Shown here one piece after another: positions 23,206-34,126 of a stretch of 64,000 nt of DNA. The first letter of the stretch is position 1. Each line of letters starts with the position of its first letter. The notes beneath the pieces are model-generated. The model made no database searches. It had not been told where the DNA came from and saw nothing but the letters and a program-made list of their open reading frames with translations. The position numbers and the translations under genes are program-made. The stretch comes from Plasmodium coatneyi. Its lineage: Eukaryota > Apicomplexa > Aconoidasida > Haemosporida > Plasmodiidae. Location of the stretch: contig NC_033559.1 in assembly GCF_001680005.1 (NCBI RefSeq), positions 1,674,001 to 1,738,000 on the forward strand. Direction: 5' to 3'.

Positions 23206-23253
23206 GACTTTTCGACTTTTCGACTTTTCGACTTTTCGACTTTTCGACTTTTC
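23206..23253. repeat. 8-bp minisatellite, unit GACTTTTC x6
   Basis: Six perfect copies of an 8-bp unit lie in an intergenic region. Confidence 0.95.
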
Positions 23254-24676
23254 GGCAGAGGCACCTTGCATGAATAATTATGTTGGCCGCGGGAACTTGG
23301 CATGTGCAACCTAACCGTTGGTTACATTTCATGCCATTTGTTCGATTGTACAAATGTAGGGTGCGGGAAGGGTGGATCCCAGCGCGGTTTTGTTTTGTTT
23401 TTTTCAAAAGCGTTGCATTTAATTCAACACATGGGTGCTCAATTTATCCTCTTGTGGGTTACGCCGCGTCAGGTGTTCTCCAAAAGAGTTAACACACACC
23501 TGTATAGGCGTTGTGCATTACACACGTTGCGCTTACACAGTTGGTATGTATATAAATATATACATATGTGTGTGCCCACTTCCATTGTGTGACTTTTTCC
23601 TTTTTTTTTTTTTTTTTTTCATTGCGAGAAGGGGACACATAAGATCAACTTGACGCGCAGGTGAATTAGGAATGGCCCACAGCGCGAGGGGGAAAAAAAA
23701 ATTTGCTTGCCATATTTGACCTACCTGGAGGGCTCACGGACGACATACTGTTTTTGCCCCTACGCAATTATCCACCATAAAAGGGATAAACGAAAAAATA
23801 GTTTCCTATATGTACATGTACGTTTACACATGTATGTATATAGCACTTTCTTGGGGAAGGGAACATTCACTATTGGAAAAAAAAAAAAAAAAAAAAAAAA
23901 AACAGGGCTCATTTTCTTCCTTCTCAGCGTTGCTCGTTTTTTTTCTGCTCCCCCCTCCTCGGGAAGGCTGAAGTAAAAAAAAAAAAAAAAAAGGGGGTAT
24001 AATAATCACAGGCAAGGAACGGTAAAAAGGGCAAAAAAAAAAAAAAAAAAAATTTACAGAGAAAGCGCAACTTTTCCACAACAAAATTGACAATTGCACG
24101 ACGCAAGTGACAAACTTGAGAGGCAGAGTTTCTTTTTAATTTTTTCCGGCCAAGTGTTTCTTCATCCATGCCCCCATTAGTGCTTATAGCCCATTCAAAT
24201 TGTTGCGTGATTGTTTCCCCCGGCGGGATCGCAGTCCAGGGGTGAAAATTATACGTACAAATGAGTGCATATATTGTATATATTACGTATATATATATAT
24301 GTACATGTTTGCGTGTAAGGCCATCCCCCACCTCTGGCCGGGCAAATGGATCCATCTTACTTATTACTCAGATTTTACCGACCCTGAAGGGGAAAACACT
24401 TCCAACTGGTGAGGCCTCCTCACGCTTCCCTTTCTCAGCGAGATTAATTCACCTTTTTTGTATTCTTCCAAGCAGAAAAAAAAAGGAAAAAAGAAAAAAA
24501 AAAAAAAAAAAAAATTGCCACGTTTTTTATAAATTCATGCCATCTTAAAACGTGTACTTTTTTTTTTTTTTTTAAGCCTTTGTGAGAAAGGGGGCGTGTC
24601 AATTTTGGATATGCCCAACTGGTCAAGCACGTTTTCGCGTCGTTCGCGTTGTTTGCGTGGTTTGCGGCTGTCCCCA

Positions 24677-24732
24677 GTTACCAAGTTGCAAAGTTGCAAA
24701 GTTGCAGAGTGACCAAGTTGTCAAGTTGCCCC
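24677..24732. repeat. 8-bp degenerate minisatellite, unit GTTGCAAA x7
   Basis: Seven units keep an 8-bp period with substitutions (GTTACCAA, GTTGCAAA, GTTGCAGA, GTGACCAA, GTTGTCAA, GTTGCCCC). It lies about 170 bp upstream of the SWEET gene start. Confidence 0.85.
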
Positions 24733-24898
24733 AGTTGCAGTCTCCAATTTTTCCAGCCTGCCGAGGCGCAAAGAATTACGAACCGAACGGCTTTCCAGAC
24801 TTTCCGTTACCTTCCCCCCACCGCTGCATGTTCAAGTTCAAGAATTTTCCGCGGCCAAGCGCGGTTCCAAGTAGTTAACGTAAAAAAAAAAAAATGAA

Positions 24899-26671
24899 AT
24901 GGGTATTTCGAAAAGGCTCGCACTTTTTGTAGCCTTTGTGCTTTTTTTTTGTTATTATGATGGAGTGAAGTGTGATGAGGTGGCTATAAGAGGAGTACCC
25001 AGCGGGGCCACCCCCCCCAACGAGGAGAAGGCAAGCAAAGAGGATAAGACGGACAAAGCGGCCAATCCGGTGAACGCACCCACCCCCCCGGGGGGCGAAG
25101 GCAAAGATAAAGGCCAAGAAGCCAGTGTAAATTTAAAGGGCGGCGCATCCAAGGAGCAAGCCGTGAAGGGGGGCACAGTCATCTCAGCGACCAGTGGCGC
25201 AGGTGAAGCACAGACGCAGACGACCTTTTTGCAGAGCAAGGAGAAGCAGCAGGAGAACAAGGATAGCAAGGATAGCGCAACCAACAAGGATAGTACTAAC
25301 AATGCGAACAATACGAACAATTCGAATAGTGTGAACAATGCGAACAATTCGAATAGTGTGAACAGTGCGAAGAGCGCAAGCGAGGAGGAACATTCCGTGG
25401 TTAAGGAAATAACCCCCAAGGAGGAGCCGCCAAACGAGGGAAACGCTAAAGGAAAGGACGGCGGAACGGAAAAGGCTGGAGGACTCCGCAGCGGAAGCAG
25501 CAGTGGTGTGCCAAACGATGTGTCAAAAAACGTATCAAACGATGTGCCAAAAGACGTGCCAAACGGTGTGCAGAACGGTGTGCGGAACGATCTGCCGAAC
25601 GATCCGCCGAAGGAAGAGGCCCCAAGCAAAAGCACCAACGAGGAGCTGTACGAAGAACTGAAGAAACAAAATGAGGAAGAAAAAAATGCAGACATGAATT
25701 TTCTGAAAATACTCTCCATCGCGTCATCCCTTTTTATGCAGTTAGTATTATTTCCGTCCATTTTTAAAATGATAAGGAAAAAAACGACGGGGGAGGTAGA
25801 TGGGTTACCCTACGTGGTGTTGTTGTTCTCATCGTTCCTCTGGTTGGTATATGGGATGCTGTTGAATAATTCGGCCATTATTTGTCCCAACTTAATAGGG
25901 CTTGTATTGGGATCATTTTACTCTCTCATGTATCATAAGTATTGCAAGAACATGTGGCTGAAGCAGAAATTATTTTCCTATTACAAGATTTGTGGGTTCA
26001 TATGCTTTTTGCTTTACGCCTTTCTATACCTTTTGACTTATGAGCAGTACGAATTGTTTGTCGGATTCATGGCGTTTATATCGAGCATAGTGAACTTTGG
26101 TGCTCCTTTGTCTTACGTACAGATAGTCATTAAAAAGAAGAACTCTTCTCTGATCCCGTTGGAAATAGCCACAGGAAGTTTGGTGTGTTCATTCCTGTGG
26201 GTGACTTACGGGTTCACCATCAAGGACGGCTTTGTCATTGTACCAAACTTATGTGGCTTTATCTTAAGTCTGTTGCAGATTGCGTTAATTTTATTGTATT
26301 CCAACAAAGAGGCCATTGTTAGTTATGAAGATGGAGACGAAGTGGATTTTGTGACGGACGGTGGAGGAATCCGTGTCAACAGGAAGAACCGCTACGCACC
26401 TACAGAAAATCATATTTTCTTGAGCGAGTTTAATATAGATGCAGAGAACAGAATGGGAAGTGCAGAAGTGTCTACTCGTGGAACAACTTATGGCAATAGC
26501 GGAAACAGCAGTAATATGAAAAGTGGGAACAATCCAAATGGTTCCTTTATAGACTCAGCGTATGATGAGACTTCTCCCCTTACGGGCGCCAACTTTGGAA
26601 GCGGTGCGCCCCGGCAGGGCTACCTCAATCGCTCCGGCAGCCTGCATCAGGATTCTCCCCTCACATTCTGA
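24899..26671 (+). CDS. SWEET/MtN3-type sugar transporter with signal peptide and long N-terminal extension
   Basis: 590 residues. Residues 1-25 form a signal peptide (LALFVAFVLFFCYY core). Residues ~26-260 are a hydrophilic, Lys/Asn/Ser-rich region with short NNSNSVNNAN-type repeats and a VPNDV/DVPNGV series. Residues ~265-480 hold seven membrane segments in the 3+1+3 plan of SWEET carriers. Repeat 1 shows FPSIFKMIRKKTTGEVDGLP, FLWLVYGM and CPNLIG. Repeat 2 shows GAPLSYVQIVIKKKNSS, FLWVTYGF and VPNLCG, so the conserved prolines and the Trp-Tyr-Gly and Pro-Asn pairs are present in both halves. The tail is hydrophilic. SWEETs move mono- or disaccharides down a gradient. The substrate and membrane here are unknown. 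The start at 24899 is chosen because it begins the signal peptide. An ATG at 24894 is in another frame. Confidence 0.9.
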   Translation: MGISKRLALFVAFVLFFCYYDGVKCDEVAIRGVPSGATPPNEEKASKEDKTDKAANPVNAPTPPGGEGKDKGQEASVNLKGGASKEQAVKGGTVISATSGAGEAQTQTTFLQSKEKQQENKDSKDSATNKDSTNNANNTNNSNSVNNANNSNSVNSAKSASEEEHSVVKEITPKEEPPNEGNAKGKDGGTEKAGGLRSGSSSGVPNDVSKNVSNDVPKDVPNGVQNGVRNDLPNDPPKEEAPSKSTNEELYEELKKQNEEEKNADMNFLKILSIASSLFMQLVLFPSIFKMIRKKTTGEVDGLPYVVLLFSSFLWLVYGMLLNNSAIICPNLIGLVLGSFYSLMYHKYCKNMWLKQKLFSYYKICGFICFLLYAFLYLLTYEQYELFVGFMAFISSIVNFGAPLSYVQIVIKKKNSSLIPLEIATGSLVCSFLWVTYGFTIKDGFVIVPNLCGFILSLLQIALILLYSNKEAIVSYEDGDEVDFVTDGGGIRVNRKNRYAPTENHIFLSEFNIDAENRMGSAEVSTRGTTYGNSGNSSNMKSGNNPNGSFIDSAYDETSPLTGANFGSGAPRQGYLNRSGSLHQDSPLTF

Positions 26672-27741
26672 GGGCTGATCGGGAGGGTGTAGCGAGGAAG
26701 CATATTCAATGTGACCCCGTGCTTTCCCTCTTTTTTTTTTTACCGCTTTACCGATTTTTTTTTTTTTTTTTTTTCGTAATTGTGTTAATAAGGGGTTCTT
26801 CGTATGGGTTTGCCCCGTGTCTCTTTCGCATTTGTCCTTTCATGGGACTACCTAGGGTGAACTTTTCCCCTCCCCCTGGCCCTCTCTTTGATGGGACAAA
26901 CTCTGTGCTGATTTCATTTTTTTTTTTTCCTAATTTGCCCCCCCTCTTTTGTTTGTGTTATGAATTTTTTTCTTTTTCAGCTATTTGTTTGCAATTTTTC
27001 TGCCTTTTTTTCTATTTACTTTTTCGTGTTTTCCTTTTTGATTGCTCCTCCATAGGATGCAAGACATGGGGGGTGATACTGGGTAGTCACACACGTCCGC
27101 GTGTTACGTACAGATGTAGGTGCTTCCCGGGCGCCACCGTCCCATTGCGCGTTTGAGCACAAACCTAACTTTCTCCTCTTCCTTTAATGGACACCGCCGT
27201 TTTATCATTCCCATTTGATTTTGCCAAACTTGCTTTACAGCTGCAGCGCAATTTGAAGGTAACCAAAATGGTTTCATTGCGCTGGTTAATACATCGTGTG
27301 GGTAGTCGTTTCGTTTATTTTTGTTCTTCCCTCTTGGCGCTTAATCGGGGGAAACTACGTAGGGGGGTACCTACCCCGTATATACACCCATTAACGCGTA
27401 CGCCTAAGTTCACACGTATGGGTCTCTCTGCGAGAATGTCGGCGCTGCAGGTTACACTTCCATTGATGGTGAATTTTTTTTTTTTATTTTTTTTCTGTAA
27501 AAGTGGAAGTAACCCTTTAGAGTTGTACCCACGTGACGTAAAAAAAAAATATATATATATATAAAAGGATGCGTGGGATGTGCAAAATATTCGAAATGCG
27601 AGGCGCACGTGAAAAAATAAAAAAAGAAGGTGAATTAACGAATGAGGTGGAGGAACTTGCGGAGCCGAGTGGGCATTGTAGGGGGGGTCAAAAAGTGTTA
27701 CTAGAACAAATCTTAAAATGAAAGTGCAAAAGGTGATAGAA

Positions 27742-27774
<33 letters not shown>

Positions 27775-28280
27775 ACATGGGTAAAATTAAACGTATAGAA
27801 AAAAAAAAAAATCATCAAGTGAGAAACGACGGGGTAATCCAAATGCGAAGCAGAAATTTCCCGAAAAAGCCTTTTCTACAAATCGCAACTGCCCGTGCTG
27901 CAGAGGCACACATGTGTACTTATCTACATTGCCATGTGTTCCAATCACATTTTTAATAACATCACTGGGTGCTACACCATCAGAGGGACTTCCCTGTAGA
28001 GATTATATGATCCCTAAAATGGAAGCAGCCTTATATCGGGTGGCAGAGGGCACCTTGGAAAGAGGGGACATGCATAAGGTGCCGCAAAAAAAAAAAAAAA
28101 AAAAAAAAAACACATGTAAACCTACCTGTGTATGCCCCACTACCTTTTTGCTCACAAGTGTACCTGACAGGGGGATACTTCAGACGTTTGTGAGCGGATC
28201 CACACATTAATGCACACATATGTGCGTGTGTGTTTGCCCCCTATATGTGATGCCCCCGTGCGTATGATAGTTCCTCCAAA
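26672..28280. other. Low-complexity intergenic region
   Basis: T-rich tracts at 26729-26774, 26917-26931 and 27475-27491; A31 at 27743-27773 and A25 at 28086-28110; an AT microsatellite near 27549-27563. No gene is seen. Confidence 0.6.
27743..27773. repeat. 31-nt poly(A) tract
   Basis: An uninterrupted A run in intergenic DNA. Confidence 0.95.
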
Positions 28281-31200
28281 ATGGACGAACCATCCGGAGA
28301 TGGGAGGGACCCCTGCTTGGTAATTACAGCGGCGGAGTGATCACCCTTTAAGCGGTGACGTAGAAACAGCGTAGGATCAACTTAGCATCGACGTAACATC
28401 GACGTAGCACCCATTTTAGAGATCACATAAAGAGAGAAAAAAGTTCCCCCCCAATTTTACAGAGTTACCAAGGCAGGAAGAAGGACCCACCCACCAACAA
28501 ATGTAAGAACAGCCATTCATTCGTTCGTCGGTTGGTCATATGGATACCGGATTAGCAGCTTTTTCTGTGCAAAAGGCAGGGCGAAATTTTCCTTGGGGAG
28601 ACGCATCTATTCCTCCCCACTATGTCTCGTCATATAATCTATGATCTCCCCAACTCTCCCTTTCTTTTTTTTTTTTTTTAGACCACATTGAAAATCTAAA
28701 GGGAAGTTTAGGCAACTTACTGAAGGATGGAAACTCCCTGTCTGATCTGGAGACTCTAAAGGAATCCCTGGCCAAGTTGGACTTATACGCAGAGCGCAAC
28801 AATGCGGTAGGGAAATATTAGAAAATTCCTTCTGGAAAATCATCGAAGGATGACCCTCCTGGTGAACCTAACAAGAAGCTACTTCTACATGCACCTCCTC
28901 CTTCTTTAGGACTTTCCTATCCATCTCGGAATCACGGAGCGGACCAGCAGTGCCTACAATGACAGAACAGTAGGCATAAAAAAAAAAAAAAAAAAAGGAT
29001 CTAATTAGCTTAGCTTCCTCTCATTTGCATCATACTCTCCGATCCGATGCACCTTCCTCCTGTGTGCTCCATTTCACGATGACTCAATTTTATTCTTCCT
29101 GTATCCATCCTCTTGCAGTGCGCGCAGCTGAGGAGGGAACTGCTGAAGCAGAAGAACCTAAACTGGTGTCTGTCTCTGAAGGTCCGAAGCATACACATGA
29201 AGTTAAACAGCCTCTATGCCAAGAAGGACCAACTGGAAAGGAGCGTACAAAATAGGATGAGGGAGATCGAGTTGCAGTTCCTCCCTGGGGGAGGCAACCA
29301 GGGACCTTCGGCGGGTCAAGTAAGGGTGTGACGTGATGACGTGGTGACATGGTGACATGGTGACATGGTGACGTGATGCGTTCCTGCGTAGCTGGATTGT
29401 GCACAGTCCACGTATCAAATCGGACCGTGACACCCTTCAATGTTAACCACCCCACTTTTACAGACACCCGCAGAAAAGGAAGGCCCGAGAGGAGACCCCC
29501 CAAATGAGGAGGCCCTAAAGGAAGAAAAAAAAAAAGTGGAGGAATTAAAGCAAATGCTAGTAAAACATGAAAGGTGTGCACAGGTGAGTGAAGTCGAGAA
29601 GATCAAATCTGAGTTGGAGCTGAAGAGCTATAAGGACAAGTTAAACGAGGAAATTGAAAGGAATGAAAATTTATACAAAAAGATAAGAAACTACGAAGCG
29701 AACCTGGAGAGAGTAAAAAAGGAGGGAGAAAAATATTTGGACGAAGTGGATGAGCTTAGAGTGCAACTGCAAAAGTATCGAAGTGCAAACGGTCAAGTGG
29801 AGGAGAGGAACAAACTCCTGCAGGAGGAGAAGGTCATATTAGGGCAAGCCAATAATGAGTTGAAGATAAGACTGCAACGTGTGCAGGCGTGCTTAACCGA
29901 TTGCAGGAATAGGGAGCGCTCCTTCTACAACTGTTCGAGGAAGATAATGAGTGTTGTTGCGTTTCTGCGGGAAAGCAGCAAGGGGGGGTTAGCCCTTGGG
30001 GGAAAGTATGGCGGTGCGATGATCAACACGTTGGAAGATACAATGAACGAATCGTTAGGCTACACATTGGGGGTAACGGTGGATGACGCAGAGGGTCCCC
30101 CCCTGCACGGAGACACGACCTTTGCCCACACGGAGCTGCAACTGGATGCCATTTGTGCGTCGGTCCGTGCCTTGGTTGGGGTTAAGCAGCAATTCGAGGT
30201 GAGTCCACCGGCGTCATCACCATCGTGCCTTCGCAATTGCGTCTTTTTAATGGTATCATTTTAACAGCATCATTTTAAGTGCACCATTTTAACCACGTTT
30301 TGCCTAATGTTCTCCCCCCGCAGGGCCAAAGAGACCAACTGGCAAACGCGCGAGCCGAGGCGGACGCCGTGAAGAAGGAACTGGAAAAGAAGCGGAAAAG
30401 CTACGAGGAAGTCAAGCAGCAAATGGAAGAGTTGCAAATGATGCAGCAACGAAATGAGGAAGAAGTTACAACCGCGAAGGGGAAAGACGAGAGGACGATT
30501 ATGCAGTTAAGACAGACACTACACGAGGAAAGTAAGATAACCCACAAGTACAAACACAGAAATGAATACAACCTGATGCGGATTAGAAGACTAAAAAGGA
30601 GAGAGAACAAATTGCTCTTTCAAATAAATCAGTTAAGGAGGTATATACAGGAGAATAAGTCCAACTTGGAACGAGTAAACGAAATGAGTAGCAATAAAAT
30701 TAAGCACATAAAGCAGAGGAATAAAGAACTGATTATTAACCTGGATGGAATCCACGTGGAGTTGCAAAGGTGTGTAGGCCAAGTCAACACAGTCAGTAGG
30801 AATATGAAAATGGTGGAAAGGGAGAAGCAAAAGGTAACAGAGCATATGCACATCCTTAAGTCGAAAAATGGAGAGATAACCGAAAAATTAAAAATGTCTA
30901 TGAAAAAAAACGAAAAAATGAAAATGAAGGTGTATACACTTCACAGCAGAATGGGAAAAATGAGAGAAAAAATAAAAAGCACCAGTATAAGACTCAGCAA
31001 AGTTTTGAAACACCATAGCAAGTGCAATGAAACTTACAAAGAGGAACTGCGTCGAAAGGATGAATATGTAGAAGAGCTGCAAGGGAAGCAGAAGGAACTA
31101 CAAGAACAATTAAAAGAGAAGGAAAAGACAATTCGTACAAATGATGAATGTTTGCACAAACTGGAAGAAGCCATTAAACTGCACCAACATGAGAAGGACA

Positions 31201-33656
31201 CCCTGAATGAAGAAATAAAAAAAAAAAATTTTTTGCTAGCAAGGAATGAGGAAAAAATTAACGTGCTGAGCAATGTAGAGAGCGATCTGCTAAAGGAAGG
31301 AAAAGTGAACAAAGAGAAACTCATCGAAAGGAGTAGGGAAATAAGAAGCAACCTCGTCCAGCTGAAACAAATAAAGGGAGAAAAGGTAAAAATGAATGAA
31401 GTGATTAATAAGCTAAAGAAGGAACTGATAAACTCAGAGCTGAGATGCAAAATGGCCTACAGAGATCTGGACAAATTGAAGAAGGAAAAAAAAAAAATAA
31501 TTGTAAGTCTACAGAACGACTTGGAGGAGAAGGAAAAATGCCTCCAGAGGACAGACCAACGGGTTGAACTTCTAAGACGAGAAAAGGAGGACGACCAGTC
31601 CAACATACAACACGAATTGAAAGTGCTGAAAAACCAAGTGGAAGAACTGACAACAGAAAAGGAAACGTATCGAGCAAAGGTGCAACAACTGAACCATGAA
31701 CTGCAACAACTGAACAATGAGCTGCAACAACTGAACAATGAGCTGCAACAGTCTCAGAAAAAACTAAAGGAAGAAATGGGAAACAATGAGGAGAGGAAAA
31801 AACAAAACGATAGTCTGCTCAACCAAGTGGATGAATGCCAGAAGAAGATAAACCAACAAGATGAAGAAATAAAGACGCTTCGTAAGATGCAACAAACTAG
31901 TGAACGCAAAATAATTGACGAATACAACCATAATGAAGAGACACTAAAACAGCGCTTTGAACAGGAAAAAAAAAACATGAAGCTCCAGTATGAGACACTA
32001 ATGCAGACAGAGAGGGAAACCCATCAGAAACAAATAAAAGAGATGGTAATCCAGAAGGAGAAAGAAATGCAAGCGGAGAAAGAACGATGCCAGAGAGACG
32101 TAGAATCCATGACAGAGAGACACAAACAAGTGGTAATCCAAATGAAGGAAGAAACGAAGAAGAAAATCGACCAAATGAAGGATGTTTGCGAACAGAGCCG
32201 AAAAGCAGAACTGCTAAAAATGGAAAAGGAAAAAAGTCTACAGAGTAAAATTGATGAATGCACCTCCCTGCTGAAGGAGAAGGATGAAGAATTCCGGTTC
32301 GCCATTCAACAGTACGACCAGAAGCTACAAAATCAAAATAAAGAAATGGAAACCTTGGTGAACGAGTGTGAACAGAAACTGAAGGAAGCACGGGAGGCCA
32401 GGCGGACCAGCACCACTGCCAGTGTCATCACGTCGGAGGTCTCCAACATGGGCAGTGTCGCCAATCCTGCTAATACTGCTAAGGATATCCACCTTGCCTC
32501 CATTACGCAGCTCGAGCAAAACCTGCGGGGAAGCGAAACGAAGATCTGCCAACTGGAAAAGGAGCTGCTGGAGTCGAGGCGAGAGTTGGCCGAATTGGCT
32601 CAGAAGAACCGAGACCTGGTTGACGGAAAAGCGGAGGCAGACAAGGAGGTTGCCCATTTGGTGGCGGAAAATGAGAAACTGAAAGAGGAAAGGCTGAAGG
32701 AAGAGAGACTGAAAGAGGAGAGACTGAAGGAAGAGAAACTGAAGGAAGAGAGACTGAAGGAAGAGAAACTGAAGGAAGAGAGACTGAAGGAGGAGAAACT
32801 GAAAGAGGAGAGACTTAAAGAGAGCCCGGGTACCTCCCCCTCGAGTGTCATCCCTGTGAGTGCTTCCCCCATGGACGAATCTTCCCTGCTTACGATTTTG
32901 CCCTTCCTTGGGAACGACAGTGAATCCGCCGCACCGGAGGAAGAATCTTCGCCAGTGGCTGGAAAGAAAAAAAAGAAGAAGCATAAGAAAGGCACCTCCA
33001 GAAAGGGGCATCCTGAAACGGAGCAGAATAGCGACGAGGGAAACCCCATCATAGAAGGAAGTAACAATAACGAGGAGACGGAGGAGAGAAAGAAGACTTC
33101 TGACAAGAAAAACAAAAGCTCAACCAGGAGGAAAAAAGGAAAAGGAAAAACTGGTTTGGAAGATGGAAATGATGTGGACGATGGAAATCATCGCAACAAT
33201 GACGACACAAGAGAAGAGACCGAGGAAGGAGACGAACTCCCCGGTGCAGACGCACAGAAGGCGTCCCTCAGTGTGATCCCAACAAACGAACAAAGCTGCT
33301 ACGTATTCCTGAAAGACATAAACGTGAAGCTGGACGAAATTGTAGACAAGCTAAAAGTCAAGGAAGACCCCCTGCTCATAAATGACGCCTTCAACAAAAT
33401 AAATCTCGCCATCTCTACATGGAATTTGTTTGGGGATCCGAACGCTTCAACTGCGGAAGATCCGGACGGGGGGTCCCCACCGGATGGTGAAGCCGCACAG
33501 ATTGAGGAGGCCGCACAGATTGAGGGGGTCGCACAGACTGAGGAGGCCGAACCGACCGTTGAAGACATAGGTGAGGGGCACTTCTCCGATGAGCGGTACG
33601 AAGCTCTCAGGAAGGAAGTCGCCGAAAAGGTGGAGCTCATTCGCCAGATGGTGTAA
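28281..33656 (+). CDS. Giant coiled-coil protein, seven exons
   Basis: Seven exons keep one frame: 28281-28319, 28463-28502, 28682-28806, 28910-28969, 29119-29319, 29464-30198 and 30324-33656, total about 1510 residues. All introns are GT-AG with matching phases. The first exon starts MDEPSGDGRDPCL. From exon 5 onward almost the whole protein is heptad-rich Glu/Lys/Gln/Leu coiled coil. Internal repeats include QQLNNEL copies (31681-31750) and a KLKEERLKEE array (32675-32822). The last 300 residues are low-complexity with a Lys patch (GKKKKKKHKK) and end in a short helix. No motor, zinc finger or kinase motif is visible. It is probably a structural protein of the cytoskeleton, centriolar plaque or spindle, but I do not recognise the family. 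Weak similarity to any myosin- or SMC-like coil would be from composition alone. Confidence 0.85.
29328..29375. repeat. 8-bp minisatellite GTGACATG x6 inside intron
   Basis: Six units (GTGACGTG, ATGACGTG, three GTGACATG, GTGACGTG) in the intron between exons 5 and 6 of the coiled-coil gene. Confidence 0.9.
32675..32822 (+). repeat. Coding repeat LKEERLKEE / LKEEKLKEE
   Basis: About ten 15-bp units encode (R/K)LKEE in the coiled-coil gene, likely variable in copy number. Confidence 0.92.
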
Positions 33657-34126
33657 CGGGGGCGGGAGGATAGCAACCCCTCTGGTCTCGACATTGCAAA
33701 GTGTGCGTAGAAGTCGTTCTTTTTTTTTTTTCACTCCTTTTTCACTTATTTTTCACACTTTTTTGACTTTTTTTTCACACTTTTTTGATTTATTTTTTTT
33801 TTTAAATTATGTCCATTTGAATTGATGAGCTGCCGCTGCCCGTGTGCAGGACAGCCGCCGTTTGCCCTTTGTTTGCGCGGTGAAGCAGCGTGATCTGGTT
33901 AGCCAGCTAGTTTGATTGGGGCGACTGGATCAGGTTGTTTCACCTGGCCCACGTTTCTACCAACTGCTTGCCATTTTAAAAACGTCTTTTTAAAAATTCC
34001 AAATGGTTGAGGTGGTGATACGATGTGCAAGGGTTCAGTTGTGATACAGAAAAAAAAAGTGTGCCAGTAAGGAGAATAGTTGTTCCGGTTTGGTTGGGCG
34101 CGTGCTACCCTGTTAATAGTTGGCAC
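33657..34126. other. Convergent 3' flank
   Basis: This spacer of about 470 bp lies between two convergent genes. T-rich runs at 33720-33732 and 33755-33803 and nothing gene-like are seen. Confidence 0.6.

Larger units (their letters stand above)
22382..24898. other. Long low-complexity intergenic region
   Basis: About 2.5 kb without a supportable gene. It holds A/T runs (22665-22682, 23601-23620, 23877-23902, 23976-23992, 24035-24052, 24499-24515, 24559-24574) and two 8-bp-period minisatellites (23206-23253 and 24677-24732). Small open frames here are made mainly of homopolymer-derived Phe/Lys. It may carry the 5' UTR and promoter of the SWEET gene. Confidence 0.6.

Noticed and set aside
23206..23253. 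Possible CRISPR-like array
   Set aside because: Units are directly adjacent 8-mers without spacers, so this is a simple tandem repeat; CRISPR is not expected in a eukaryotic nuclear genome.
24955..25761. Antisense 268-residue frame across the SWEET extension
   Set aside because: Its composition is the complement of the Asn/Lys-rich extension, and the forward frame has a signal peptide and SWEET domain.
32600..33115. Long antisense open frame rich in Ser/Phe
   Set aside because: It is the mirror of the Glu/Lys repeat in the coiled-coil gene and has no independent support.
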